Notes under the pieces: model-generated | What the model saw: the letters and a program-made list of their open reading frames with translations, nothing else | What the model was told of the DNA's origin: nothing | Databases searched by the model: none | NCBI GenBank assembly: GCA_026196615.1 | Contig: JAPHSW010000169.1 | Location: forward strand, 1 to 36,398 | Direction: 5' to 3' | DNA: 36,398 bases | Origin: Gammaproteobacteria bacterium | GTDB taxonomy: Bacteria; Pseudomonadota; Gammaproteobacteria; GRL18 | Program-made: the position numbers and the translations under genes | In this document: positions 17,686-26,454 of the stretch, piece after piece | Position numbering within the stretch: position 1 is the first letter of the stretch | How the letters are laid out: each line of letters begins with the position of its first letter

Positions 17686-18587
17686 TGGCGTAAATCCTTT
17701 CCGGTTACATCCAAAAAGAGATCTTCAAGGTTGCGTTGTCGTATTTGTAGAAAATTAAGATCAACTCCTTCCTTTAATAGACATTCAATCGTTTTATTCA
17801 CATCAGTGGTTGATATTTCAATCCAGTCATCTTCTTGAAGTAAAAGGTGTTGAAATGCAGAGGGCGTTTGTAAAGTTTCAATAAATGATGGTGACAGTTC
17901 TTTTTTTGGAAAACGAACCAGACGTTCATTGAAATGTTGTTGTAATAGATTAACGGGTGAACCTTGGGCAATAATATGACCATGATCCATAATAATTATT
18001 TCATCACACAGTTCAGCTGCTTCTTCCATATAATGAGTAGATAAAATAATGGTGGTACCACGGCTGAGTACATTTTTAATCAAATCCCAAAAGTTGTGTC
18101 TGGACTGAGGATCAAGTCCAGTTGTTGGTTCATCCAAAAAGACAATTTCTGGATTATTGATTAAAGCAATTGCCAGTAGCATTCGCTGACGTTGCCCACC
18201 TGAAAGTTTGCTGTTATCCCTATCAAGAAAACTTTCCAGATGACAGCGTTCGATGAGATCGTCTAAATCTGAAGACTCAGGATAAAGACCTGCAAAGAGT
18301 TTCAAGGTTTCTCTGACACTTAAAAAATCCTGGAGTGCAGTATGTTGGAATTGGATCCCGCATTGTTCACGAAAAAGTTGTCCGATGGGGTTTCCCTTGT
18401 AGAGAACATCACCTGATGTGGGCTGGATAATTCCTTCCATCATTTCAATGGTGGTGGTTTTTCCCGCACCATTTGGACCAAGCATACCAAAGCATTGACC
18501 TTTCTTTATGTGAAAAGAAATATTATCAACCGCAATATTAGTGTGGTAATTTTTTTTGAGTGATTGGACTTCGAGTAAAGGTGTCAT
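17682..18587 (-). CDS. ABC transporter ATP-binding protein (CcmA/DrrA-like)
   Basis: This is the ATPase subunit of the exporter, 301 residues. Walker A is GPNGAGKT (38-45), the signature LSGGQRQR (128-135), Walker B EIVFLDEP (147-154) and the switch histidine His185 lies in LSTHYMEEA. The C-terminal 80 residues (NLLQQHFNERLVRFPKKELS onward) form the extra domain typical of the DrrA/NatA branch that pairs with ABC-2 permeases, ending in LEDLFLDVTGKDLRQ. It is first in a two-gene operon and divergent from acnB, with which it shares a 139-base promoter region. Confidence 0.95.
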   Translation of the reverse strand: MTPLLEVQSLKKNYHTNIAVDNISFHIKKGQCFGMLGPNGAGKTTTIEMMEGIIQPTSGDVLYKGNPIGQLFREQCGIQFQHTALQDFLSVRETLKLFAGLYPESSDLDDLIERCHLESFLDRDNSKLSGGQRQRMLLAIALINNPEIVFLDEPTTGLDPQSRHNFWDLIKNVLSRGTTIILSTHYMEEAAELCDEIIIMDHGHIIAQGSPVNLLQQHFNERLVRFPKKELSPSFIETLQTPSAFQHLLLQEDDWIEISTTDVNKTIECLLKEGVDLNFLQIRQRNLEDLFLDVTGKDLRQ

Positions 18588-18686
18588 GCATACAGATTAA
18601 CAGATGATATTTAAAAATAAAGCACTGACGTCTGGTTTCAATAAAATGATATTTGAAAATATAGGCCTTCGTACCAATATATGGGC

Positions 18687-18692
18687 TATAAT
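18687..18692 (+). promoter_or_regulatory. Candidate -10 box for acnB
   Basis: A perfect TATAAT lies 35 bases before the acnB start, giving a predicted leader of about 30 bases. No good -35 box sits at the right distance, so this promoter may need an activator. Confidence 0.4.
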
Positions 18693-18726
18693 ACCCCTAA
18701 TATCATCAAGTTGTCAGAGAGATTTT

Positions 18727-21267
18727 ATGTTAAATGAATACAGAACGCATGTAACTCAACGTGCCGAGCAAGATTTACCACCATTACCACTGAACGTAGA
18801 ACAAACAACACAATTATTAGACTTAATTATGCAGCCTCCTTCAGGTGAAGAAGACTTCTTAATGGAGTTGCTTATTAATCGTGTTCCACCAGGTGTTGAT
18901 GATGCAGCTAAAGTTAAAGCTGATTTTCTAAATGCCATTGCTACAGGTGCTCAAACGTCGACTCTTTTGAGTCCAGAAAAAGCAGCAGAAATACTAGGTA
19001 CTATGGGTGGTGGTTATAACATTCAGCCTTTGGTTGACATGCTTGATAATGAGCAGCTTGCACCGATTGCAACAAAATCTCTTTCTACGGCACTTTTAAT
19101 CGCTGATGCCTGGCACAGCGTGATGGAAAAGTCTAAAAACAATTCTTTTGCAAAACAAATTGTTGATGCCTGGGCAGCAGGCGATTGGTTTACAAAGCGA
19201 GATAAACTGGCAGAAAGTATTACTGTCAGTGTCTTAAAAGTACCTGGTGAAACCAATACCGATGATTTATCACCAGCAACAGACGCCTGGTCACGACCTG
19301 ATATTCCACTTCATGCAAAAGCCATGTTAGTGACAAAAATGCCTGATGCATTAACAACTATTGATGAATTAAAAGAAAAAGGCCATCCCATTGCTTATGT
19401 GGGAGATGTGGTCGGTACCGGTTCTTCTCGTAAGTCAGCCATTAACTCCGTCCTTTGGCATATGGGCGAAGATATTCCTTATGTTCCCAATAAACGTCAG
19501 GGCGGTGTAGTTTTAGGCGGCAAAATTGCTCCTATTTTCTTTAATACTGCCGAAGATTCTGGCGCGTTACCCATTGAATGTGATGTCTCAAAATTAAACA
19601 CTGGCGATGTGATCACCATCAAACCTTATCAGGGTGAGATTTGTGATGAACAGGGTAATGTCATTAGTACTTTTGATATTAAGCCCAATACTTTGGCTGA
19701 TGAAGTTCAGGCGGGAGGAAGAATTCCACTGATCATTGGTCGCGGTCTTACGGATAAAACCCGTGAAGCACTTGGTATGAAACCGACGGATATTTTTACC
19801 CGTCCTGAAACTGCTAAAGACACGGGTAAAGGCTTTACTCTGGCACAGAAGATGGTCGGCAAAGCCTGTGGTGTTGAAGGTGTTCGTCCAGGGACTTATT
19901 GTGAGCCAAGAATTTCCACTGTGGGTTCGCAGGATACTACGGGTGCAATGACTCGGGATGAGTTAAAAGAATTAGCCTGTATGGGCTTTGCTTCTGATCT
20001 CGTTATGCAAAGTTTCTGTCATACAGCCGCTTATCCTAAGCCAGTTGATATTAAATTGCAGGGCACTTTACCCAGTTTTATGACTCAGCGTGGTGGTGTA
20101 TCACTTCGTCCAGGTGATGGTATTATTCATTCATGGCTTAATCGTATGTTGTTGCCCGATCAAGTGGGCACAGGTGGTGATTCTCATACGCGTTTTCCAT
20201 TAGGTATTTCATTTCCTGCGGGCTCTGGTCTGGTAGCATTTGCTTCAGCAATGGGTGTTATGCCTCTGGATATGTCTGAATCCGTTTTGGTTCGCTTTAA
20301 AGGCACCATGCAGCCTGGTATCACTTTACGTGATCTGGTTAATGCAATTCCCTGGCAAGCGATTCAGGACGGTAAATTAACCGTTGATAAAGCGGGTAAA
20401 ATTAATGTCTTTAATGGTCGAATCGTTGAAATTGAAGGCCTGCCTGACTTAAAAGTTGAACAAGCATTTGAACTGGCAGACTCGTCAGCAGAACGTTCTG
20501 CGAATGGTTGTACTGTTCATCTGAATAAAGAACCTATCATAGAATATCTTAAATCCAATATTACTTTATTAAGCTGGATGATTCGTGAAGGTTATCAAGA
20601 TGCAAAAACCTTACAACGTCGTATCGATGGTATGCAGGCCTGGTTGGATAATCCAGAATTATTAGAACCAGATGCAGATGCAGATTATGCAGACATTATC
20701 GAAATTGATTTGGATACTATTAAAGAACCAATTCTAGCTTGTCCTAATGACCCAGATGATGTCAAATTGCTGTCTGAACTATCAGGTCAAAAAATTGAAG
20801 AAGTCTTTATTGGTTCCTGTATGACCAATATTGGCCATTATCGTGCAACCTCAAAAATCTTAGAGTCACATCTTGAAAGTGGCGGCGGTGCTATTCCAAC
20901 ACGTTTATGGATTGCTCCTCCAACTAAGATGGATGAAAAAGAACTGATCAGCGAAGGTGTTTTCAGTATCTTTGGACGCTCAGGTGCAAGAACAGAACTT
21001 CCAGGTTGTTCACTGTGTATGGGGAATCAGGCAAGAGTGGCAGATGAATCCAATGTGGTTTCAACATCAACCCGTAACTTCCCTAACCGTTTAGGTAAAG
21101 ATGCGAAAGTCTTTTTAGCCTCAGCTGAATTGTCTGCTGTTGTTTCCACGATGGGCAAATTACCAAGCCCTGAAGAATATCAGCAAGCCGTTAAAATGCT
21201 CGATGATGATAAAGCTGATGTTTATCGTTACTTGAACTTTAATGAAATGCCTGATTATCAGCAATGA
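18727..21267 (+). CDS. acnB: Aconitate hydratase B (bifunctional aconitase / 2-methylisocitrate dehydratase)
   Basis: AcnB interconverts citrate and isocitrate in the TCA cycle and can also act on 2-methylisocitrate. The 846 residues compare with 865 in E. coli, starting with the matching [16 protein letters not shown]. The AcnB-specific HEAT-like domain comes first (about 1-155), then the swivel domain ([31 protein letters not shown]), then the Fe-S core. The three cluster ligands are Cys698 (GSCMTNIGH), Cys761 and Cys764 ([10 protein letters not shown]). The frame is open back to 18604, but the ATG at 18727 has AGAGAG as ribosome-binding site and matches the family start. It is monocistronic, with a strong terminator after it. 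Confidence 0.98.
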   Translation: MLNEYRTHVTQRAEQDLPPLPLNVEQTTQLLDLIMQPPSGEEDFLMELLINRVPPGVDDAAKVKADFLNAIATGAQTSTLLSPEKAAEILGTMGGGYNIQPLVDMLDNEQLAPIATKSLSTALLIADAWHSVMEKSKNNSFAKQIVDAWAAGDWFTKRDKLAESITVSVLKVPGETNTDDLSPATDAWSRPDIPLHAKAMLVTKMPDALTTIDELKEKGHPIAYVGDVVGTGSSRKSAINSVLWHMGEDIPYVPNKRQGGVVLGGKIAPIFFNTAEDSGALPIECDVSKLNTGDVITIKPYQGEICDEQGNVISTFDIKPNTLADEVQAGGRIPLIIGRGLTDKTREALGMKPTDIFTRPETAKDTGKGFTLAQKMVGKACGVEGVRPGTYCEPRISTVGSQDTTGAMTRDELKELACMGFASDLVMQSFCHTAAYPKPVDIKLQGTLPSFMTQRGGVSLRPGDGIIHSWLNRMLLPDQVGTGGDSHTRFPLGISFPAGSGLVAFASAMGVMPLDMSESVLVRFKGTMQPGITLRDLVNAIPWQAIQDGKLTVDKAGKINVFNGRIVEIEGLPDLKVEQAFELADSSAERSANGCTVHLNKEPIIEYLKSNITLLSWMIREGYQDAKTLQRRIDGMQAWLDNPELLEPDADADYADIIEIDLDTIKEPILACPNDPDDVKLLSELSGQKIEEVFIGSCMTNIGHYRATSKILESHLESGGGAIPTRLWIAPPTKMDEKELISEGVFSIFGRSGARTELPGCSLCMGNQARVADESNVVSTSTRNFPNRLGKDAKVFLASAELSAVVSTMGKLPSPEEYQQAVKMLDDDKADVYRYLNFNEMPDYQQ

Positions 21268-21287
21268 TAGAATAGGGCGCATGAAAT

Positions 21288-21325
21288 AAAAAAGGCTTAA
21301 CTCTTAATTGAGTTAAGCCTTTTTT
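21288..21325 (+). terminator. Strong bidirectional intrinsic terminator
   Basis: GGCTTAACTC (21294-21303), loop TTAATT and GAGTTAAGCC (21310-21319) are flanked by A6 and T9. The stem reaches 16 pairs. It serves acnB on + and mnmD on - between the converging genes. Confidence 0.95.
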
Positions 21326-21379
21326 TTTGCATGTCTAATTTTCAATTATTCTTTAATCAATAAGTCTCAAGTTCAAGTT

Positions 21380-22144
21380 TTAAATCTTAGCTTCTGGATA
21401 CACTCCCAATAAGATCTCTCGCTTCTTTCCAAGCCCAGGTATTTTAGACATTTCAAAACCTGCTTCAATCAATCCACGACGGACAACTCCAGCAGAAGTG
21501 AAGGTACTAAGCGTTGTGCCAGACTGACTTAAAGCAAATAACGTATTAAACAATTCCATTTGCCACATATCAGGATTCTTTGCCGGAGCAAAACCATCCA
21601 GATACCAGGCATCCATCGTCTTTTCTGTAGGAAGCAATTGTTTTAAACCTAGAGTCGCATCATTAATGATCAGGTTTAAGCAAATTTTACCATCAAACAA
21701 TTCAATCTGATGGCTTGATGAGCTGTCATCTGAGTGAGCAATCTCTTGTGGATACTGACTTAATAATTCATCACAACATAATGATAATTGTGGCCATGTT
21801 TTTTTAAAGGTTTTATAGGCTTCTTCTAACTGTAGTTTAGTCAGAGGATATTTTTCAACTGTTGTATATTCAAGAATGCAATTTAAATCACTTATCTGTA
21901 ACCAGTGATAAAGAGTGACCAGAAAATTTAATCCCGTACCAAAACCTGTTTCACCAATTCTAAAAACAGTGTCATCGGGTGCCTCTTGTAAAGCCAAAAA
22001 ACGTTGAACAATATTATTTTGTTTTAAAAAAACATACTCGGTTTCTTGAAAACCGCCATCGGTAGAAAAATAAAAATCCTGAAATAGTTCAGAAAAAGGT
22101 TCACCGCTTGGCATCCAGCTTATTTGGGCTGTTTTCTCACTCAT
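21380..22144 (-). CDS. mnmD: tRNA 5-methylaminomethyl-2-thiouridine methyltransferase domain protein (MnmD / MnmC1-like)
   Basis: This SAM-dependent enzyme makes the last step of mnm5s2U34 wobble-base modification in tRNA. It corresponds to the N-terminal domain of E. coli MnmC: DFYFSTDGGFQETEYVFL (23-40) matches the MnmC start, FRIGETGFGTGLNFL (61-75) is the SAM loop, and DAWYLDGFAPAKNPDMW is the family signature. At 254 residues the FAD oxidase domain MnmC2, which removes the carboxymethyl group, is absent and is not encoded nearby. The ATG at 22144 follows AGGAA. No sign of truncation is seen; standalone MnmD is known in other bacteria. Confidence 0.92.
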   Translation of the reverse strand: MSEKTAQISWMPSGEPFSELFQDFYFSTDGGFQETEYVFLKQNNIVQRFLALQEAPDDTVFRIGETGFGTGLNFLVTLYHWLQISDLNCILEYTTVEKYPLTKLQLEEAYKTFKKTWPQLSLCCDELLSQYPQEIAHSDDSSSSHQIELFDGKICLNLIINDATLGLKQLLPTEKTMDAWYLDGFAPAKNPDMWQMELFNTLFALSQSGTTLSTFTSAGVVRRGLIEAGFEMSKIPGLGKKREILLGVYPEAKI

Positions 22145-22566
22145 AGGGTTCCTGATATTAAGAAAATTGTTTACTGCTGATTACTTACAAAGTTGAAAAA
22201 TTTAGAAGTAAAAAATGATTAGATATAAATATGAATCAATCTATATTTTAAAGCATATAACAAAATTTTTTAACATTAAGCTTATTTAGTTTTCTCATGA
22301 TTGTTTAATTATTCTCAGCTGAAATTATTGTTGTGATACTTTATTTGAGATGACATGGTTTAGATGTTGAGTGCTAATACTTTGTTTGTAGGACTTGGCT
22401 TACATGGAGGAGTGTTTTCTACCATTAAAAAATTTTTTTTATTAGGTTAATATAAATTAGAGAGCTGATGTAATATTTTATTATACCACCAGCTGTAATT
22501 TTTAATAATTATAGGTAATTTGGCAACAACTTATATTTCTGTTAGCTCAACTAAAGGAGAACTTTA
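22145..22566 (+). other. AT-rich intergenic region, no gene seen
   Basis: This 422-base gap between the mnmD start and a + strand exported-protein gene holds no convincing reading frame. Its right part contains the first copy of an approximately 60-bp element (22422-22485) that recurs at 25061-25122. An 8-base palindrome TCAGCTGA occurs near 22315. The promoter of the downstream gene must lie here, but no clear sigma-70 pair stands out. Confidence 0.6.
22422..22485 (+). repeat. Upstream element copy A
   Basis: This starts with CCATTAAAA, continues through a T run to a core TAGGTTAA ... GCTGAT ... TTATTATA (22443-22485). The core aligns with 25079-25122 at 33 of 44 columns with a single one-base gap. 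Both copies precede small exported-protein genes in the same orientation (81 bases here to the start codon). Confidence 0.6.
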
Positions 22567-23004
22567 ATGAGCATTAAGACAATTTTTGTATTAGCCGTAT
22601 TGTTAATATCCAATTTAGCTTTTGCTGGTAGCGGAAAAGCAATAAACCCTCATTGGTCGGGAGATATTTCTACCAGTGCTTCCACAATAATATATGTTTC
22701 TAATATTACTGATAATAATATTAATCTTACAATTACATTTTATGGTGATGATGGCACTGTAGTTCCGATTACTTCGTATACTAATATTATAAATGGCAAT
22801 ACGCAATTAGCACCTAATAGCACAGGTGAGGTTCAGATAAAGCCTTCAACTAGAAAAACTGGTTATGCAGTTATTGAATGGGAGAATGAAAGTACAGATG
22901 ATAATGTTGTTGCCCTTGTCGCCCATGCTTTAAGAATTTCAGTAAATACAAGTTCTCGGAGAGCGGATATTACGATACCAATTAACAATGGAATGCCTTT
23001 TTAA
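22567..23004 (+). CDS. Small secreted beta-rich protein of unknown function
   Basis: I do not recognise the family. The 145 residues begin with a clean signal peptide (1-20, cut after AFA). The mature part alternates short hydrophobic strands with polar turns: STIIYVSNITDNNINLTITFYGDD looks like a beta-sandwich domain that addresses a surface or binds a partner. TGYAVIEW and NVVALVAHALRISV continue the pattern, and the tail is TIPINNGMPF. There is no cysteine in the mature part. The ribosome-binding site AAAGGAGAA is the best in this region, so expression may be high. It heads the accessory stretch and is followed by a large inverted repeat. Confidence 0.8.
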   Translation: MSIKTIFVLAVLLISNLAFAGSGKAINPHWSGDISTSASTIIYVSNITDNNINLTITFYGDDGTVVPITSYTNIINGNTQLAPNSTGEVQIKPSTRKTGYAVIEWENESTDDNVVALVAHALRISVNTSSRRADITIPINNGMPF

Positions 23005-23063
23005 TCACCTAACTTGAGAAATGTCTGTGGTATCAATTCTTAGTGATTAGAAGGGTAGTTATG

Positions 23064-23109
23064 GACACCCATCAAATGGATTGATTTGTTACTCCAAATG
23101 ACGGGTGTC
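23064..23109. repeat. Long imperfect inverted repeat upstream of the ATPase gene
   Basis: Arms 23064-23079 (GACACCCATCAAATGG) and 23094-23109 (CCAAATGACGGGTGTC) pair at 14 of 16 positions around a 14-base spacer. The outer seven bases GACACCC/GGGTGTC are perfect. It could be a terminator-like hairpin for the secreted-protein gene, a regulatory site for the ATPase gene, or the trace of a mobile-element end. No T run follows. Confidence 0.6.
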
Positions 23110-23110
23110 T

Positions 23111-23124
23111 TGAAATATATTTCA
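23111..23124. promoter_or_regulatory. Perfect 14-bp palindrome before the ATPase gene
   Basis: TGAAATATATTTCA is self-complementary and starts one base after the larger inverted repeat, 61 bases upstream of the ATPase start. Such a site suits a dimeric repressor, though its AT richness makes chance possible. Confidence 0.4.
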
Positions 23125-23184
23125 GTATGAAATTTTTATTATGCTTCGTTTAAAAAAAAGTTAAGTAGGGATTATAATTTAAAA

Positions 23185-24834
23185 ATGACAAAAATTGCAA
23201 AAAAAGACTTTGTGTTTAAAAAGCATATGACAATTGGTGAAGCTGATGCTGAGAATGACAATCATTTTTTAGATGACTGTTTTGTTGATATTGGTGATTA
23301 TGAAGTTATTGAGAATACTGAAGCTCCTCAATCAATTGTGCTAGGTAGAACTGGAATTGGAAAGAGTGCTCTTTTAGAGCAATTGGAAAAAAATTCTGAA
23401 AGAGTTATTCGTATTGAACCTGAAGCTTTAGCTTTGAGACATATATCAAACTCAACAATACTTAACTTCTTTGAAGATCTGGGTGTAAATCTTGATATTT
23501 TTTACAATCTATTATGGCAGCATACATTTTCAGTAGAACTGATAAAACATAAGTATAATATTGATTCTGTTCAAGCGAAAACAAATTTTCTTGATACAAT
23601 TTCTGCTTTGATTTCTGGCAATTATAAGAAGCAACAAGCATTAAAATATATTGAAGATTGGGGGGATAAATTTTGGGTTGATACTGAAACTAGGATCAAA
23701 GAATTCACTGATAAACTAGAAGCAAGTTTAAAATCATCTATTGATTCTAATGTACCTGGTGTAAAAATTTCTACACAAGCTGGAGCAATGTTATCTGAAG
23801 AGCAGAAATTAGAAGTTATTCATTACGGAAAAAAAGTTGTAAGTACAGTACAGATAGAGAAACTATCAAAAATTGTAAATCTTCTATCAGAGGATATATT
23901 TAATGATTCTCAACAAAAAGTATATATTATCATTGATAGACTTGATGAAAATTGGGTTGATGATGAACTTCGTTATAAACTAATCAAAGCTCTAGTTGAA
24001 ACAATAAAAAAATTTAGAAATATTAAACCTGTAAAAATTGTAATCACACTTAGAACGGATCTTCTTAATCGTGTTTTGGAAAAAACTAGAGATTCAGGCT
24101 TTCAACCAGAAAAATATAATAGCTTTTACCTGAAAATGGAGTGGAACAAAGAACAGCTAAAATGTCTACTTGATAAGCGTGTAAATCAGTTACTAAAATA
24201 TAAATATACAAATGCAGAAGTGTATTTTGATGATATTTTCCCCAATAAAATTGATAAAATCACCTCTCTAGATTATATTATTGAACGCACATTATTGCGA
24301 CCTAGGGATGCAATAATATTTGTAAATGAGTGTTTGATAGAAGCTCAAGGAAAAACTGAAATAACAAATTCCATTATAAAACAAGCTGAGCAATCATATT
24401 CTCAAGGTCGCTTAGATTCTTTAAAGTTCGAATGGTATGTTGAACATCCACTGCTTGACAAATATGTAAACTTACTTCATCAAAAAAATAGTCGATTTAA
24501 AACTAATACTATATCTGATGAAGAATTAGAATTATTAATTTTAGATTTAGTTGAAATTCCCGAAAATATGGGAGATATAGCTGTTAAGAGTGCCCATGCT
24601 TTTATGAAAAATAAATTTCCAGCTACCACAACACATATGATTCAACTTAGACAAAATATACTGTATATCTTGTATAAAGTTGGTGTCATAGGAATAAAAA
24701 CTGATGGTGTAAGCTCAGTAAAGTGGGGACATGACCGGACTCAAAATTTGACGCCTAAAAAAATAGAAGCAACATCAATTGTGTATATTCATAAAATTCT
24801 TTGGCGATGCCTAGCGATTGATAAAAGACCTTAA
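23185..24834 (+). CDS. P-loop ATPase with KAP/STAND-like features (Sll1717-like)
   Basis: This 549-residue soluble protein carries Walker A in VLGRTGIGKSALLEQL (52-67; Lys60, Ser61) and Walker B in KVYIIIDRLDENW (245-257), with Asp251 and Glu255. A basic sensor-like site LRTDLLNRV (289-297) and a conserved-looking LRPRDAIIFVNECL (371-384) follow. The C-terminal 110 residues look like winged-helix repeats. The order resembles NCBI's 'P-loop ATPase, Sll1717 family', whose role is unknown and which often sits in accessory or defence islands; that assignment is from memory and unverified. No nuclease, TIR or membrane effector domain is visible. A TATAAT at 23173-23178 lies only 7 bases before the ATG, so the transcript may be leaderless or the true promoter may be further upstream. 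Confidence 0.82.
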   Translation: MTKIAKKDFVFKKHMTIGEADAENDNHFLDDCFVDIGDYEVIENTEAPQSIVLGRTGIGKSALLEQLEKNSERVIRIEPEALALRHISNSTILNFFEDLGVNLDIFYNLLWQHTFSVELIKHKYNIDSVQAKTNFLDTISALISGNYKKQQALKYIEDWGDKFWVDTETRIKEFTDKLEASLKSSIDSNVPGVKISTQAGAMLSEEQKLEVIHYGKKVVSTVQIEKLSKIVNLLSEDIFNDSQQKVYIIIDRLDENWVDDELRYKLIKALVETIKKFRNIKPVKIVITLRTDLLNRVLEKTRDSGFQPEKYNSFYLKMEWNKEQLKCLLDKRVNQLLKYKYTNAEVYFDDIFPNKIDKITSLDYIIERTLLRPRDAIIFVNECLIEAQGKTEITNSIIKQAEQSYSQGRLDSLKFEWYVEHPLLDKYVNLLHQKNSRFKTNTISDEELELLILDLVEIPENMGDIAVKSAHAFMKNKFPATTTHMIQLRQNILYILYKVGVIGIKTDGVSSVKWGHDRTQNLTPKKIEATSIVYIHKILWRCLAIDKRP

Positions 24835-25173
24835 TGCTATATAGAACTTGTGGATAACACCACTAATATAGTAAATTTGAGATAGCTATTACAATTGTCT
24901 TTTAGTTGGTAAGTATGGAATACTTGATAGAATAAATTAATGTATTGTCATCAATTATTGAAAATAATTATGGATAATTACAAAAATTGGTAAATATGCT
25001 GAGAGATTTATTTTTTCAATACTGACTATATTGATTGATTTTAAAGTTAATTAGAGACACCCATTAAAATATTTTTAGTAGGTTAAATATGAACTAGTTG
25101 GCTGATAAAGTAGGTTATTATAGCTTTTTTTATAATATTTATCGTTAATTGCGATAATCTTCAGAGAAGAAAA
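24835..25173 (+). other. AT-rich intergenic region, no gene seen
   Basis: These 339 bases separate the ATPase gene from the lipoprotein gene. The right part holds GACACCCAT (25056-25064), shared with the inverted repeat upstream of the ATPase gene, and directly after it element copy B (25061-25122). The remainder has only short AT repeats. Confidence 0.6.
25061..25122 (+). repeat. Upstream element copy B
   Basis: This is the second, diverged copy of the element at 22422-22485. Shared blocks are CCATTAAAA, TAGGTTAA, GCTGAT and TTATTATA in the same order and nearly the same spacing. It ends 51 bases before the lipoprotein start. Confidence 0.6.
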
Positions 25174-25533
25174 ATGATAAAAATAATTATTATAGCATCA
25201 ATTCTTTTCTTACTTTCAGCATGTGATGCATATCATGACATGACAAGTATGTTTGAAAAACAGGGACTGGTGCAGGATTATATAAAGACTAAAACAGGCT
25301 ATGACACACATGTCGGTTTTAATATTAATAATGGTACTCTGGTTCAAGTTACGGTTTATTTCCAATCAAATGATGTAGAGAACGATTCAATAAAGGAACT
25401 TGAACAGATTTCACTTGCAGCTGTAGCTAAATCTTTTAAATTAAAACCCCAGGTGTTAAATGTAGCAATACAAAGTATTCCTAATGATGAAAACTATGAA
25501 AAACTCCAAGCAATTAATGAAAACTTAGAATAA
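25174..25533 (+). CDS. Small lipoprotein of unknown function
   Basis: This 119-residue protein has a lipoprotein signal (1-16) with lipobox LSAC and Cys17 as the lipidation site. The residue after Cys is Asp, which in enterobacteria favours inner-membrane retention. The mature domain alternates strands and helices (THVGFNINNGTLVQVTVYF, then a helical IKELEQISLAAVAKSF). It may be a small alpha/beta domain similar to those that interact with peptidoglycan or envelope proteins, but no family is recognised. It is 112 bases upstream of the HExxH protein, in the same orientation. Confidence 0.8.
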   Translation: MIKIIIIASILFLLSACDAYHDMTSMFEKQGLVQDYIKTKTGYDTHVGFNINNGTLVQVTVYFQSNDVENDSIKELEQISLAAVAKSFKLKPQVLNVAIQSIPNDENYEKLQAINENLE

Positions 25534-25645
25534 ATCATTATTCAACAAAAGGTATATATCAAAGGAATTAGAATATAATCTGCTCAACCATTAAAACGTA
25601 AGAACTGGATCGTTGAATTAGATTATGAGAAAAGGGAAGTAAACT

Positions 25646-26416
25646 TTGTGGAATCCATTTAAAAAAAGGCCGCTGTTAAGTGAAGAAAATGAACTTTTTC
25701 AAATAGAAACTTATCGTTGGTTACTGACACATTTTGGTGGAGAAGATTTTTATAATGGAACAAATTTAATTCTACCAACTGAAGATTTTTTTCCTTTAAA
25801 ATTTGAAACTTCAGAAGAAATTACACAATATACATTTGAACAAGTAAAAAAATATTCGGGTTTAGAAAAATGGCCTTGTAAATTAGAAATACAAGAAGAA
25901 GATCCAAACTTACAAGTTGCTGATCTTCTTATCGTTCAAGGGGCTGAACATAATCCACACGGAACATTTTCAATAAATGAAGATAATGAAGCAGTTATTA
26001 CTTATAATCCCAAATTAGCGTTAAATCCCACACAAATGGTTGCTACCTTTTCTCATGAACTAGCGCATTACTTAACCAGTACTGCTTCTGAAGCGCCGCC
26101 AGGGGGCTGGGAAAACTGGGAGTTTGCTACAGATATTACTGCCACTTTTCTAGGCTTTGGAATCTTTCAAGCTAACTCAGTATTTAATTTTGAACAGTAT
26201 CAAGGTGTGGGGACTCATGGCTGGAGAACAACGGGAGGTGGCTATTTAAGTGAAACTGAGCAAAGTTATTCTCTTGCTATTTTTTTGAGATTAAAAGAAA
26301 TATCTCCTGAAATTGCTTATCCCCACTGTGATGGTAATATAAAAGCAATATTAAAAAATGCATTAAAAGAAATAGATGGCAAAGACTTTATTAATGAGTT
26401 ACGAAAAATAGAATAA
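25646..26416 (+). CDS. HExxH metallopeptidase-like protein (TTG start)
   Basis: This 256-residue soluble protein contains MVATFSHELAHYLTS (131-145), with His137, Glu138 and His141 as a zinc-binding HExxH. ENWEFATDITATFLGFGIF (156-174) supplies Glu159 or Asp163 as a likely third ligand. It therefore looks like a gluzincin-type minimal protease, but the substrate is unknown and activity unproven. No ATG fits: the next Met is residue 131, inside the metal site. TTG at 25646 gives MWNPFKKRP with AGGGAA 9 bases upstream; GTG at 25648 is out of frame. There is no signal peptide, so it acts in the cytoplasm. Confidence 0.82.
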   Translation: MWNPFKKRPLLSEENELFQIETYRWLLTHFGGEDFYNGTNLILPTEDFFPLKFETSEEITQYTFEQVKKYSGLEKWPCKLEIQEEDPNLQVADLLIVQGAEHNPHGTFSINEDNEAVITYNPKLALNPTQMVATFSHELAHYLTSTASEAPPGGWENWEFATDITATFLGFGIFQANSVFNFEQYQGVGTHGWRTTGGGYLSETEQSYSLAIFLRLKEISPEIAYPHCDGNIKAILKNALKEIDGKDFINELRKIE

Positions 26417-26454
26417 GCTGATTGTTAGTTTTATGAAGAAATATTGTTTAAACA

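Noticed and set aside
18604-18726. Longer acnB start giving 41 extra N-terminal residues
   Set aside because: The extension has no family similarity and overlaps the promoter; ATG at 18727 matches the known AcnB start and has a ribosome-binding site.
22145-26416. Complete anti-phage defence system
   Set aside because: An ATPase and a HExxH protein are suggestive, but no nuclease, TIR, toxin or known defence domain is visible, so only a cautious hypothesis is justified.
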